Part shown: positions 7,314 through 16,605 of the stretch, in pieces | Numbering within the stretch: position 1 is the first letter of the stretch | Layout: every line of letters begins with the position of its first letter | Source of the DNA: an uncultured Clostridia bacterium | GTDB taxonomy: Bacteria; Bacillota; Clostridia; Lachnospirales; CAG-274 | Direction of reading: 5' to 3' | DNA length: 64,000 nt | NCBI GenBank assembly: GCA_947627855.1 | Contig: CANQXR010000009.1 | Location: 1-64,000, forward strand | Translations under genes and position numbers: made by a program | Notes under the pieces: model-generated | The model's input: the letters and a program-made list of their open reading frames with translations, nothing else | Told to the model about the DNA's origin: nothing | Database searches by the model: none

Positions 7314-8120
7314 TCAGTTGAAATGTTTGATAGCCTTTGTGGGGCATTTTTCGGTACAGGTTCCGCAGCCTGTACACTTGGAATAGTCAACCTTTGCAAG
7401 GAATGCGTTAATGGAAACGGCTTTCTCGGGACAATTTCTGGCGCAAAGCTGACAGCCCATGCACGCATTGGAACAGTTGTCCTTTGAAACCTTCGGCATA
7501 TCGTTTGAATTGCACTGTACTCTTACAGGCGAGCCGTAAGGTACAAGATCGATGAGATGCTTGGGACATACCTTTGTGCAGGCTCCGCAGGCAACGCACT
7601 TCTCCTCGTCCACAACGGCAATTCCGTTTTCTATTCTGAGAGCGCCGAAATTGCAGGCCTTGACACAATTTCCGTCGCCAAGACAGCCATAAGAGCAAAG
7701 CTTTCTTCCGCCTGCAAGATTAGCTTCCATCTCACAGTCCTCGATTCCGAAATATTCATATTTGGTTCCGGCAGCATCGCAGTTTCCGTTGCACTTTACA
7801 AATGCAACCATTTTTTCACCCGCTCCTGCCTTGACACCCATAACCGCGCCTACCTTTTCAGCCACAGCCGCTCCGCCTACGGGACAGCCGTTTACGGGAG
7901 CCTCGCCCTTTACGATAGCGTCTGCAAGAGCGTCACAGCCGGCATATCCGCAGCCGCCGCAGTTTGCGCCGGGCAGACATTCTCTTACCTTCGGCACTCT
8001 CGGGTCTGTTTCCACCTTGAATTTAATGGCGGCAAATCCTAAGAAGGCGCCGAAAACAACACCCATACCGCCTATACTTAATACGGGATAAAGAATACTT
8101 GTAATATCCATTTTCTGCAC
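7314..8120 (-). CDS. rnfB: Rnf electron transport complex subunit B
   Basis: 268 residues. RnfB is the cytoplasmic-facing iron-sulfur subunit that takes electrons from ferredoxin in the Rnf complex, which couples ferredoxin:NAD+ oxidoreduction to Na+ or H+ export. An N-terminal membrane helix (residues ~5-28) precedes the NCGGCGYAGCD cluster motif near residue 53. Then come a cysteine-rich middle and several ferredoxin-type motifs (CVACGACTKVC, CMGCQLCARNC, CTGCGTCTEKC). It is last in the rnfCDGEAB operon, 6 bp after rnfA, and is followed by the operon terminator. Confidence 0.96.
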   Translation of the reverse strand: MQKMDITSILYPVLSIGGMGVVFGAFLGFAAIKFKVETDPRVPKVRECLPGANCGGCGYAGCDALADAIVKGEAPVNGCPVGGAAVAEKVGAVMGVKAGAGEKMVAFVKCNGNCDAAGTKYEYFGIEDCEMEANLAGGRKLCSYGCLGDGNCVKACNFGALRIENGIAVVDEEKCVACGACTKVCPKHLIDLVPYGSPVRVQCNSNDMPKVSKDNCSNACMGCQLCARNCPEKAVSINAFLAKVDYSKCTGCGTCTEKCPTKAIKHFN

Positions 8121-8126
8121 CTCCTG

Positions 8127-8702
8127 TTATAATGAAAGTCCCGAAAAGCCCAAGAAGGCTATGGACATAAGACCTGCTGATATAAGAGCAAGAGGAAAGC
8201 CCTGCACAGCCGGCAAAATCTTATTGCGTGCGATTCTCTCTCTTATACCTGCAAAGAGTATAATTGCAAGGGCAAAGCCCACAGCTCCGCCAACGCCGTT
8301 TACTACGGCTTCAATGAAATTATAGCCCTTCTGCATATTGGAAACAGCTACGCCAAGAACGGCACAGTTTGTTGTTATAAGAGGCAGAAATACGCCGAGA
8401 GCCTGATAGAGAGAGGGAGAGGATTTTTTGATAAACATCTCCACAAACTGAACCAGAGAAGCGATTATAAGTATAAAAGCTATGTTATAAAGATAGTCAA
8501 GCTTCAGCGGAACCAATATAAAATTGAACACAAGCCATGAAGCAGCCGAAGCGAGAGCCATAACGAATATTACGGCAACGCCCATGCCGGCAGCAGTTTC
8601 TACCTTTTTGGAAACGCCCAAAAACGGACAAATGCCGAGGAACTGGGACATTACATAGTTGTTTATAAAAACGGCAGTAATTAAGATTACCAATAAATTC
8701 AT
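8127..8702 (-). CDS. rnfA: Rnf electron transport complex subunit A
   Basis: 191 residues with six predicted membrane helices; typical length. RnfA and RnfE are homologous integral membrane subunits of opposite topology that carry a shared iron-sulfur site at their interface. Signatures are FINNYVMSQFLGICPFLGVS at the N-terminus and LPLITTNCAVLGVA in the middle, each with a conserved cysteine. Placed between rnfE and rnfB in the operon. Confidence 0.96.
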   Translation of the reverse strand: MNLLVILITAVFINNYVMSQFLGICPFLGVSKKVETAAGMGVAVIFVMALASAASWLVFNFILVPLKLDYLYNIAFILIIASLVQFVEMFIKKSSPSLYQALGVFLPLITTNCAVLGVAVSNMQKGYNFIEAVVNGVGGAVGFALAIILFAGIRERIARNKILPAVQGFPLALISAGLMSIAFLGFSGLSL

Positions 8703-8719
8703 ATATAAATCCCCCTTCC

Positions 8720-9322
8720 TTATGCCTTAGCCCTTGAGGCTCTTATTTTGTTTACCGCTATCATAAGAAACGCAAGTGTAAAGAAAGCTCCGGGAGGAAG
8801 AATCATTGTGATTGTTCTTGGGAACATTTCGGGAAGAATTGTTACTCCGAAAATAGCTCCTGAGCCTAAAATCTCTCTTACGATACCTATGCAGGTAAGT
8901 GCGCAGGTAAAGCCAAGACCCATACCGATGCCGTCAAATATTGACGAAACAGGGTCGTTCTTTGATGCGTATGCCTCTGCACGGGCAAGTATAAGACAGT
9001 TTACAACGATAAGCGGTATAAACAAACCGAGCGCTGCATCAAGGGACGGTATGAATGCCTTTAAAACAAGCTGAACGATTGTTACGAAGGTAGCAATAAC
9101 AACTATGAATGAAGGTATTCTGATTTCATCGGGAATAAATTTCCTTATAAGAGATATGAAAAGATTTGAACAGGTAAGAACCGCCGTAACGGAAAGTCCC
9201 ATACCTACGGCATTTATTGCGCTGGTCGTTACAGCCAGTGTGGGACACATTCCTATAACCTGCACAAATGTGGGGTTTTCGTCCAAAAGACCGTTTTTAA
9301 GTACCTTCAACGGATTATTCAT
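8720..9322 (-). CDS. rnfE: Rnf electron transport complex subunit E
   Basis: 200 residues, about six membrane helices. It is the paralogue of RnfA: compare FVQVIGMCPTLAVTTSA and FIPLIVVNCLILARAEA, which keep the two conserved cysteines. It helps form the ion path and the membrane iron-sulfur site of the Rnf complex. The start overlaps the rnfG stop by 4 bp, so translation is probably coupled. Confidence 0.96.
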   Translation of the reverse strand: MNNPLKVLKNGLLDENPTFVQVIGMCPTLAVTTSAINAVGMGLSVTAVLTCSNLFISLIRKFIPDEIRIPSFIVVIATFVTIVQLVLKAFIPSLDAALGLFIPLIVVNCLILARAEAYASKNDPVSSIFDGIGMGLGFTCALTCIGIVREILGSGAIFGVTILPEMFPRTITMILPPGAFFTLAFLMIAVNKIRASRAKA

Positions 9323-9915
9323 TCCGCAGCACCTCCTTCGAGAAGTCCTTCTTCAAAAGCGTAGTAAACAGTGTTTACCCCTCTTGTGACTGCCTTCGAT
9401 GTAATTGTGGCAGATGTAATAGCGTCGATCTGACTTTCATTTGCGTCACCGGTTTTTACAACGTTAAGAGGAGCTATTTTTCCTGCGTACTGGTCTATCC
9501 ACTCTGTCTGACAGTTTGCGCCAAGACCGGGAGTTTCCGACATGGAAACAACACTCACGCCTGTAATAACACCCTCAGTGTCAATTCCTACCATCATATT
9601 GACCTTGCCGCCATATCCGTCCGTAGAAACCGATACTGCAAGACCATCATCAGAAACCGCATATTCCGTTATATTGGCATCGCTTAAATCAAAATTAGGA
9701 TCGCTGAATTGTCCGCCGTTTATAGGCTCATCAAGAGTGACAACGCTGTCATCTCCGAACTCTGCTCCGGGAAGAACCGCCTCCATAGCCGCCGATTTCT
9801 TATCACCCTCCTGCTGAGCAATGGGATCGACCGTAACGGAATTTACAAAACCGAGAAGAGCGCCGGCAATAGCGCAAATAATTAAAAGTATAATACCTGG
9901 TTTAATTATTTTCAT
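9319..9915 (-). CDS. rnfG: Rnf electron transport complex subunit G (flavoprotein)
   Basis: 198 residues. One N-terminal membrane helix (~5-27) is followed by an extracytoplasmic FMN-binding domain. The covalent FMN site is the threonine of DAITSATITS near residue 175, in the D-x-x-S/T-x-A-T pattern that ApbE modifies. GLGANCQTEW precedes it. No apbE gene is in the window. Start and stop overlap its neighbours by 4 bp each, which indicates translational coupling. Confidence 0.95.
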   Translation of the reverse strand: MKIIKPGIILLIICAIAGALLGFVNSVTVDPIAQQEGDKKSAAMEAVLPGAEFGDDSVVTLDEPINGGQFSDPNFDLSDANITEYAVSDDGLAVSVSTDGYGGKVNMMVGIDTEGVITGVSVVSMSETPGLGANCQTEWIDQYAGKIAPLNVVKTGDANESQIDAITSATITSKAVTRGVNTVYYAFEEGLLEGGAAE

Positions 9916-10892
9916 TTCTTCTTCACCTCCCCGAAGATTTTAGGCTCTGTGAATCTGTCAATAAGAGGTACACAGAGATTCATAAGAAGAATGGAATAAG
10001 ATACGCCTTCGGGATAACCTCCCCAGAATCTTATGATCGAGGTAAGTATGCCGCAGCCAAAGCCCATTATAAGCTGTCCCAAAGGAGTAACAGGTGATGA
10101 AGCGTAGTCTGTCGCCATAAAGAAAGCACCAAGCATAAGACCGCCCACTACAAGCTCATTTACTGCGCCGAGGAAGTCCCCTGCTCCGTTTCTTCCGAAA
10201 ATAAGTGAGAAAATAAACACCGTGGCTATGTAGACTACGGGTATTCTCCAGCTTATTACCTTTCTGATTATAAGGTAAAGACCTCCCAATATAAGAAGAA
10301 CCGCACAGGTTTCGCCAATGGTTCCGCCTACATTTCCGAGAAAGCCGTTTATAATGCTGTCTGTTGATACGGCTGCGCCTGTTCCCTCTTTAAGTGCTGC
10401 GAGGGGTGTGGCATAGGTTGCTGCGTCTGCAACAGCCTCAAGCCTTGCAGGACCGAAAGCCGAACCGCCCGTCATATGTGTGGGGTATGCTGCCAGAAGG
10501 AATGCACGTCCGGCAAGAGCGGGGTTTATGAAATTCTTTCCCAGTCCGCCGAAAACCTGCTTGGCAACCACTATGGCAAAGAATGCGCCGACTATGGGCA
10601 TCCAGAAAGGAGATGTTTCGGGCAGGTTCATAGCGAGAAGAAGTCCCGTAACAACCGCCGACAAATCGCTTACGGTTACCGTCTGTTTTGTTATCTTCTG
10701 AAACGCCGCCTCAAAAAACACACAGGCAATTATTGAAATTGCCACGGTAATTGCGGCGTTTATGCTGTTGTTGTGTAAAAGTATGCCCGCAACACAGGCA
10801 GGTGCAAGGGCTATTATAACGTCTAACATAATGCGCTGCACGCTGTCATTGGAGCGGATATGAGGAGTTGATGAAACAACCAATTTACTCAT
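9912..10892 (-). CDS. rnfD: Rnf electron transport complex subunit D
   Basis: 326 residues, roughly nine to ten membrane helices. RnfD carries covalent FMN and forms the main ion channel of Rnf. Signatures are GGLGKNFINPALAGRAF near residue 123 and the flavin-linkage stretch DAATYATPLAAL near residue 160 (threonine). DYASSPVTPLGQ follows in the C-terminal half. It lies between rnfC (2-bp gap) and rnfG (4-bp overlap). Confidence 0.96.
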   Translation of the reverse strand: MSKLVVSSTPHIRSNDSVQRIMLDVIIALAPACVAGILLHNNSINAAITVAISIIACVFFEAAFQKITKQTVTVSDLSAVVTGLLLAMNLPETSPFWMPIVGAFFAIVVAKQVFGGLGKNFINPALAGRAFLLAAYPTHMTGGSAFGPARLEAVADAATYATPLAALKEGTGAAVSTDSIINGFLGNVGGTIGETCAVLLILGGLYLIIRKVISWRIPVVYIATVFIFSLIFGRNGAGDFLGAVNELVVGGLMLGAFFMATDYASSPVTPLGQLIMGFGCGILTSIIRFWGGYPEGVSYSILLMNLCVPLIDRFTEPKIFGEVKKK

Positions 10893-10894
10893 TT

Positions 10895-12226
10895 TTATTT
10901 ACCCCCCTTTGCACGAAGCTTTGCCATAACGGCACGCTTGTTTACTCTTATTGACTGAGCAAGCTGTCTTTTTGCGGGACAGATGTAAGAGCATGAACCG
11001 CATTCTATGCAGTCAAGCCCGTGATGAGCCAGAAATGCGTCATCGTCGCCTGCAAGTGTGTCCGAACTCAGATAAAGGGGCATAAGACCCATCGGACAAT
11101 GCTCAACGCACTTGCCGCAGCGTATACAGTTGCTTTCGGGAGGAATCTCAGCCGCCTTCTTTGTAAGACAGAGTATGCCCGAGGTAGTCTTTGTAACGGG
11201 AACCTCCGTATCAAAAAGAGCAATTCCCATCATAGGCCCGCCTGAAATAACCTTTGCAGGCTCTTCCTTATAGCCGCCCGAAGCCTCTATAAGCCTTGCA
11301 TAACTCATTCCCAGAGGAACCTCAAGATTAGACGGCTCCGAAACAGCATCGCCCGTAACGGTAACGACACGCTTTGTAACAGGTCTGTTTTCAACAATGG
11401 CGTCCCTTATAGCCATAACGGTAGCCACATTGTCAACTATACAGCCTACCGCTGCGGGAAGTCCGCCCGAGGGCACTTCCTTGCCCGTAATAGCGTTTAT
11501 AAGCTGCTTTTCAGAGCCCTGAGGATATTTGCATTTAAGTGAAACAACCTCTATATTGCTCTTGCCCTTTACAAGCTTCGACATATTTTCGATAGCGTCA
11601 GGCTTGTTTGCCTCAATGCCTATATAGCCCTTTGCTTCGGGGAAAAGCTTAAGCATAAGCTCCAGTCCCTCAACAAGCTTTTCTCCCCTTTCAACCATAC
11701 ATCTGTGGTCGCAGGTAAGATAAGGCTCACATTCGGCAGCATTTACAATAACCTCAGTTATCTTGGCATCGGGACCGGGGCTGAGCTTCACCTGTGTGGG
11801 AAAGCCTGCGCCGCCCATACCGACAATACCGGCAGCCTTCACCCTGTCGATTATTTCCTTTGCGGAAAGGTTTTTGCCGCCCTTGCCGATTGACGGATCC
11901 TCTTCAAATATACCGTCATTTTCAATAATAATGGACTTAACCATTGCTCCGCCGGCTCCCATAACGGGCTTTACTGCCTTTACGGTTCCGGAAACCGAAG
12001 CATGAACAGGTGAGGAAACAAACGCCGAGCTTTCGCCGATTTTCTCACCGACAAGAACTCTGTCCCCCGGCTTTACAAGCGGCTCACAAGGTGCGCCTAT
12101 GTGCTGGCTCAAAGGAATTGTGATAAGCTCGCCCACTTCGGGAATCAATGCCTTTATGGCAGCCTTGTTTGAAAGCTCTTTGCCGTCATGGGGATGTACT
12201 CCTCGTTTGAAGGTTTTAAGTTCCAT
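10895..12226 (-). CDS. rnfC: Rnf electron transport complex subunit C
   Basis: 443 residues. RnfC is the NADH/NAD+-handling subunit on the cytoplasmic side. An N-terminal barrel-like domain (HIGAPCEPLVKPGDRVLVGE) is followed by a NuoF-like nucleotide/FMN fold with GMGGAGFPTQVKL near residue 138, an SLBB domain, and a C-terminal pair of [4Fe-4S] motifs, CIRCGKCVEHCP and CIECGSCSYICP. It is the first gene of the operon, with AAGGAGG before the ATG and a ~190-nt leader. Confidence 0.96.
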   Translation of the reverse strand: MELKTFKRGVHPHDGKELSNKAAIKALIPEVGELITIPLSQHIGAPCEPLVKPGDRVLVGEKIGESSAFVSSPVHASVSGTVKAVKPVMGAGGAMVKSIIIENDGIFEEDPSIGKGGKNLSAKEIIDRVKAAGIVGMGGAGFPTQVKLSPGPDAKITEVIVNAAECEPYLTCDHRCMVERGEKLVEGLELMLKLFPEAKGYIGIEANKPDAIENMSKLVKGKSNIEVVSLKCKYPQGSEKQLINAITGKEVPSGGLPAAVGCIVDNVATVMAIRDAIVENRPVTKRVVTVTGDAVSEPSNLEVPLGMSYARLIEASGGYKEEPAKVISGGPMMGIALFDTEVPVTKTTSGILCLTKKAAEIPPESNCIRCGKCVEHCPMGLMPLYLSSDTLAGDDDAFLAHHGLDCIECGSCSYICPAKRQLAQSIRVNKRAVMAKLRAKGGK

Positions 12227-12285
12227 AGATTATACCTCCTTATAATTTTTTAACCGGACTGTCCGTCCGTGTCAGTTTTATAATT

Positions 12286-12400
12286 CAGGCATATAATGCA
12301 TTCTCTGATTGGCAGAATCGTATGATTTCCCATATCATTGATATTTTCAGCAATCACTGAACACGGTTCGCTTCCGAAACGGAGAATGCTATAAAACCTG
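12286..12400 (-). promoter_or_regulatory. Candidate structured RNA leader of the rnf operon
   Basis: Read on the minus strand, the leader has a closing helix of GCATTCTC with GAGAATGC (8 bp; 12382-12389 and 12298-12305), extended outward across an internal loop by CAGG/CCTG. Inside are a CGTTTCGGAAGCG hairpin, a GATTG/CAATC stem and an ATATCA/TGATAT hairpin. This is a multi-branched fold in ~115 nt. I cannot assign it to a known riboswitch. It lies between the promoter and the rnfC ribosome binding site. Confidence 0.5.
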
Positions 12401-12422
12401 TCATATAAATATCCTACCCTTT

Positions 12423-12451
12423 ATAATAATATATTTTTTTAAAAAGTACAA
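12423..12451 (-). promoter_or_regulatory. Promoter of the rnf operon
   Basis: The minus strand has TTGTAC, a 17-bp spacer and TATTAT. The -35 lies over the 3' end of the ogt gene, and transcription would start near 12415, giving a 5' leader of about 190 nt. Confidence 0.6.
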
Positions 12452-12978
12452 GTCCTTTTGTCCTTTTTCGTCAAATTTTTTAGCGCCCCCTCGTGTTCAA
12501 GAAGCATTTTCTTCATCTCTATACCGCCGGCATACCCGGTCAGGCTGCCGTCAGAGCCTATCACCCTATGGCAGGGTATTATTATGGATATGGGATTGTG
12601 CCCCACGGCTCCCCCTACTGCCTGAGCCGACATAGACCCCGTCCCCCTTGACAGCGCAATTTCCTTCGCTATATCCTTATAACTGACCACTTCCCCATAG
12701 GGTATTTCGCAGAGTATACGCCAGACCGCCTGCCTGAACACGCTCCCCTTCGGCGCAAGCAAAAGCTCGTGAGGCGACGGCTTATCCCCCGAAAAATATC
12801 TGTCAAGCCACTCCCCTACTTTTCCAAGCCCGACAGTAAAATGCTCTGCACACTCTCTTCCCTCCAAAGCAGCCCCATAATACTTCTGACCCTCTGCCCA
12901 AAGCCCCACAACAGCCCCGTCCTCCTCCGCCGCAGTAAGCCGACCCACGGGAGAATCGAAGGTTTTTAAACAAATCAA
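12439..12978 (-). CDS. ogt: Methylated-DNA--protein-cysteine methyltransferase
   Basis: 179 residues. The enzyme moves the alkyl group from O6-alkylguanine onto its own cysteine, repairing the base in one suicide step. The acceptor is in IIIPCHRVIG near residue 138, and the DNA-binding helix-turn-helix region holds PYGEVVSYKDIA and SAQAVGGAVGHNP. The N-terminal ~75 residues form the usual Ada/Ogt ribonuclease-H-like half. It is a single gene; its end overlaps the rnf promoter. Confidence 0.93.
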   Translation of the reverse strand: MICLKTFDSPVGRLTAAEEDGAVVGLWAEGQKYYGAALEGRECAEHFTVGLGKVGEWLDRYFSGDKPSPHELLLAPKGSVFRQAVWRILCEIPYGEVVSYKDIAKEIALSRGTGSMSAQAVGGAVGHNPISIIIPCHRVIGSDGSLTGYAGGIEMKKMLLEHEGALKNLTKKDKRTCTF

Positions 12979-13248
12979 AATAAATCACCCCTTTCCGACA
13001 TTATACAACATAAAAGCCACAAAGTAAATAAGCCGTCCTTTCTGAATTCAGCTGATACAAAAAAAGTGAAAGCCGAGACGGGAAAAATCTGAGGGGTGGG
13101 CGGTCGGGGCTTCTTTAAATTGCGTATTGCCCCACCGTCAGCCGACAGTCTTTAAACAGCCACCGGAAGGATACAGAACCTGTCTAAAAATTTTATGCTT
13201 GTATATTTATAAAAATTATAATAAAATAAATATAAAGGAGGTTTTTAT

Positions 13249-13728
13249 ATGAATGTAGCAAGCTTCGATATAGACCATGACAGACTTCTGAGGGGCGTAT
13301 ATGTGTCCAGAAAAGACTATGTTGGCAGCGAAACGGTCACCACCTTTGACGTGAGGATAAAAAAACCCAACACCGAGCCGCCCATAGAGATTTCCGCCAT
13401 ACATACTCTCGAACATCTTCTCGCCGTATATCTTCGCAGCAATGAAAGCGGCATAGCCGAAAAGATAATTTATGTAGGACCTATGGGCTGCCGCACAGGA
13501 ATGTATATAATCGTAAAAGGCGATATGACCTCAGCCGAAATTCTTCCCTACATAGTTTCCTCATTTGAATTCGTAAGGGATTTCGAGGGAGAAGTTCCTG
13601 CGGCAACATCAAAGGAATGCGGAAATTATAAGGACCATAACCTTACATTCGCAAAATATGAGGCTGAAAAATATCTCTCGGAGGTTCTGCACGTCATAAG
13701 AGAAGAAAATCTCGTCTATCCCCAATAA
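13249..13728 (+). CDS. luxS: S-ribosylhomocysteine lyase LuxS
   Basis: 159 residues. LuxS splits S-ribosylhomocysteine into homocysteine and the autoinducer-2 precursor DPD in the activated methyl cycle. The metal site H52-x2-E55-H56 (HTLEH), catalytic C81 (GPMGCRTGMY) and the third ligand cysteine in SKECGNYKDHNL are all present. AAAGGAGG lies 7 bp before the ATG. The 270 bp upstream (12979-13248) hold no gene; only a possible TATAAT at 13217-13222 with a poor -35 is seen. It has its own terminator. Confidence 0.97.
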   Translation: MNVASFDIDHDRLLRGVYVSRKDYVGSETVTTFDVRIKKPNTEPPIEISAIHTLEHLLAVYLRSNESGIAEKIIYVGPMGCRTGMYIIVKGDMTSAEILPYIVSSFEFVRDFEGEVPAATSKECGNYKDHNLTFAKYEAEKYLSEVLHVIREENLVYPQ

Positions 13729-13730
13729 TT

Positions 13731-13768
13731 CCCCTGCCCCGCTTTTTCGGGCAGGGCTTATTTTTTTA
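13731..13768 (+). terminator. Terminator after luxS
   Basis: CCCTGCCC pairs with GGGCAGGG around a short loop, followed by a T-rich tract. Confidence 0.85.
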
Positions 13769-13788
13769 ATCAAAATCATAAATTTTTG

Positions 13789-13816
13789 TTGATTTATATT
13801 TAATTTGTATTATAAT
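13789..13816 (+). promoter_or_regulatory. Promoter of the rel-dtd-...-purD gene array
   Basis: TTGATT, a 16-bp spacer and a perfect TATAAT, ~60 bp before the rel start codon. TTGTTG at 13786 is an alternative -35. Confidence 0.65.
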
Positions 13817-13874
13817 GTAAAATAGGTAATTAATTTTTAAGCATTATATTTTACGCCGGAAGGGAGAGATTTGT

Positions 13875-16139
13875 ATGGCAAGTATTAAAAGGATTCCCGG
13901 CGGTTCAGGAGCGATAGGAGTTCCTTACGGAGAACCTCCTATACCTTATGAAGAGCTTTACAGACAGCTCATAGAAAAGATAAAGTCATATTATAAAAAA
14001 GATATTGGCATGGTCGAAAAAGCATACAGCCTTGCAAAGGAGGCTCATGGCGAACAGAAAAGAAAGTCCGGCGAGCCTTATATAATCCACCCCCTTTCCG
14101 TTGCGCTCATACTCGCAGATATGGAAATGGATATGGAGTCCATAGCCGCAGGGCTTCTTCATGATGTTGTGGAAGATACACGTTATTCCGAAAACAACAT
14201 AAAAACCATGTTCAGCCCCGAAGTCGCTCTTCTCGTGGACGGCGTAACAAAGCTTAAAAAAATCAAATATTCCAATAAGCTGGAACAGCAGGCGGAAAAT
14301 TACAGAAAAATGTTTGTGACAATGGCAAAGGATATGCGCGTGGTGCTTATAAAGGTTGCCGACAGACTTCACAATATGCGTACCCTCGAATATATGTCAC
14401 CTGCAAAACAGGCGGAAAAGGCACAGGAAACAATTGATATATACGCTCCTCTCGCCGACAGAATGGGTGTTGCTTCATTGAAATCCGAGCTTGAAGACCT
14501 CTCCCTGCGCTACCTCTTTCCCGATGCATATGAAGATCTCGTAAAAAAGGTCAGCGCAAAGCAGTCCGAAAGAATAAAATATGTCAATAATATGGTAGAA
14601 ACCGTAAGGGAGCTTTGCGAGAAGGCAGGCGTAAAGTGCGATGTAACAGGCAGACCCAAGCACTATTTCTCCATATACAAAAAAATGATAAAACAGAATA
14701 AAACCATCGATCAGATATACGATCTTTTTGCCATAAGAATAATAGTGGACAACGTAAAGGACTGCTATAATGTTCTGGGACTTGTGCACGACAAATTCAA
14801 GCCTGTTCCCGGCAGATTCAAAGACTATATAGGTATGCCGAAGCCCAATAAATATCAGTCCCTCCATACAACTGTCCTCGACGACGGCGGTATGCCCTTT
14901 GAAGTACAGATAAGAACATGGGAGATGCACCGTGTGGCAGAATACGGCGTTGCGGCTCACTGGAAATATAAAATAGGCATTACGGACGTAAAGAAAAAGG
15001 ACGCCGACGCCATTCTCTGGCTCGATCAGATTCTTGAATGGCAGAACGATATGGCGGACAACAGCGAGTTTATGGAAGCCGTAAAGACCGACCTCAGCGT
15101 ATACAACGAAAACGTATATGTTTTTACGCCCTCCGGCGATCTGAAAACACTGCCTGCCGGCTCCACCCCTGTGGATTTTGCTTACTATATACACTCCGCC
15201 ATAGGAAACACAATGGTCGGCGCAAGAGTAAACGGCAAAATCGTTCCTTTTGAATATAAACTCCAGAACGGCGACAGAGTTGATATAATCACCAGTCAGA
15301 ATTCAAGAGGTCCCTCCATGGACTGGATCAAGTTTGTCAAAAGCTCTCAGGCAAGGACAAAAATAAACCAGTGGTTCAAGAAGATAAACAAAGAGGACAA
15401 CACCGTAAAGGGAAAGGATCTTCTTGACAGAGAAGCCAAAAAGAGAGGCTATGACATAAACGTACTTGCAAGCAATGAAAGAATGAAAGCCGTAATGAAC
15501 AGATACGGCTTCAGAGATTGGAATTCCGTATGCGCCGCCGTAGGTCATGGCGGACTTAAGGAAGGACAGGTAATAAACCGCCTTATAGAGGACTATAAAA
15601 AGGATATTGAGAAAAACAGAAAGCTGAATATAAGCGATGTTGTGTCGGAAAGCGGCAAAAACGAGAAATATGCCGAATATAAGGACAAAAGCGGAGTTGT
15701 GGTAAAGGGAATAGGCGATATTTCCGTAAGGTTCAGCAAGTGTTGTTCTCCTGTGCCGGGAGATGAAATCGTGGGCTTTGTCACAAGGGGCAGAGGCGTT
15801 TCCATACACCGCACGGACTGCATAAATATAATCAATCTTGACGAAAGCGAGCGTTCAAGGCTCATAGACGCCGAATGGAACGTACCCGAAAGCAAGCAGA
15901 CCGCCTTTCAGGTCGAAATCAGAGTGGCAGGCTCATACAGAATGGACCTCCTCTCCGATATACTCGGCATACTTTTCGGCGACAATATAGAAACAAAAAC
16001 AGTAAATCTGAGAGTAGTCAAGGACGATGCTATCGTTGACCTTACATTCAAGGTCAAAAATAAGGAACAGCTTGAATCTCTCAGCAACAAAATCAAAAAC
16101 GTAAAAGGCGTATACGAAATCGAAAGGACGAGCACGTGA
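13875..16139 (+). CDS. relA: Bifunctional (p)ppGpp synthetase/hydrolase (Rel)
   Basis: 754 residues, full-length RSH protein. HD hydrolase domain with H72 and HD 96-97 (LLHDVVEDT), which looks active; synthetase domain at ~230-390 with GRFKDYIGMPKPN and YQSLH; TGS domain at ~415-475 (VFTPSGDLKTLPAGSTPVDFAY); a zinc-finger-like CCSPVPGDEIVGF segment near residue 630; ACT domain at ~680-750. It makes and destroys the alarmone (p)ppGpp on amino-acid starvation. It heads a same-strand gene array with dtd 4 bp away, an arrangement (rel-dtd-hisS-aspS) common in Firmicutes. Confidence 0.96.
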   Translation: MASIKRIPGGSGAIGVPYGEPPIPYEELYRQLIEKIKSYYKKDIGMVEKAYSLAKEAHGEQKRKSGEPYIIHPLSVALILADMEMDMESIAAGLLHDVVEDTRYSENNIKTMFSPEVALLVDGVTKLKKIKYSNKLEQQAENYRKMFVTMAKDMRVVLIKVADRLHNMRTLEYMSPAKQAEKAQETIDIYAPLADRMGVASLKSELEDLSLRYLFPDAYEDLVKKVSAKQSERIKYVNNMVETVRELCEKAGVKCDVTGRPKHYFSIYKKMIKQNKTIDQIYDLFAIRIIVDNVKDCYNVLGLVHDKFKPVPGRFKDYIGMPKPNKYQSLHTTVLDDGGMPFEVQIRTWEMHRVAEYGVAAHWKYKIGITDVKKKDADAILWLDQILEWQNDMADNSEFMEAVKTDLSVYNENVYVFTPSGDLKTLPAGSTPVDFAYYIHSAIGNTMVGARVNGKIVPFEYKLQNGDRVDIITSQNSRGPSMDWIKFVKSSQARTKINQWFKKINKEDNTVKGKDLLDREAKKRGYDINVLASNERMKAVMNRYGFRDWNSVCAAVGHGGLKEGQVINRLIEDYKKDIEKNRKLNISDVVSESGKNEKYAEYKDKSGVVVKGIGDISVRFSKCCSPVPGDEIVGFVTRGRGVSIHRTDCINIINLDESERSRLIDAEWNVPESKQTAFQVEIRVAGSYRMDLLSDILGILFGDNIETKTVNLRVVKDDAIVDLTFKVKNKEQLESLSNKIKNVKGVYEIERTST

Positions 16140-16143
16140 TAAT

Positions 16144-16605
16144 ATGAGAGCGGTTCTTCAAAGAGTAAAATATGCAAATGTAAGCGTAAACGGCTCCGTT
16201 GTCGGCAGCATAGAAAAGGGAATAGCAGTTCTTGTGGGCGTAAATAAGGGCGATAACAGAGCAGTTTATGAAAAGATAACCGACAAAATAGTCAATCTGA
16301 GAATTTTCGAGGACGAAAATGGCAAAATGAATCTTTCCGTAAGGGACATAGAGGGCGGAATACTCATAGTCCCCAATTTCACATTATACTCCGACTGTCG
16401 GCACGGCAGGCGACCAAGCTTTGTGGGCGGAGCCGACCCGAAGGAGGCGGAGGCTATGTTTTCGGAATTCACAGAAACAATAAGGGCAATCTGCCCCAAA
16501 ACGGAAACAGGCATTTTCAGAGCCGATATGCAGCTTGAACTTGTAAACGACGGCCCCGTAACAATCATTCTTGACAGCGACAACCTTATGGGAGGCAAGG
16601 CATGA
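16144..16605 (+). CDS. dtd: D-aminoacyl-tRNA deacylase
   Basis: 153 residues, usual length. Dtd removes D-amino acids (and glycine) wrongly attached to tRNA. N-terminal MRAVLQRVKYANVSV and the active-site stretch NFTLYSDCRHGRRPSF are family signatures, and the C-terminal gly-x-Pro-type loop (NDGPVTIILDS) is present. It starts 4 bp after rel and its stop overlaps the next start by 4 bp. Confidence 0.96.
   Translation: MRAVLQRVKYANVSVNGSVVGSIEKGIAVLVGVNKGDNRAVYEKITDKIVNLRIFEDENGKMNLSVRDIEGGILIVPNFTLYSDCRHGRRPSFVGGADPKEAEAMFSEFTETIRAICPKTETGIFRADMQLELVNDGPVTIILDSDNLMGGKA

Noticed and set aside
13085..13145. G-rich stretch between ogt and luxS as a decayed two-hairpin element
   Set aside because: It has GGGTGGGCGGTCGGGG-like bases but no complementary arm.
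14475..15194. 239-residue ORF opposite rel
   Set aside because: It is antisense to conserved Rel domains, and its hydrophobic, Tyr- and Val-rich composition mirrors the sense codons.
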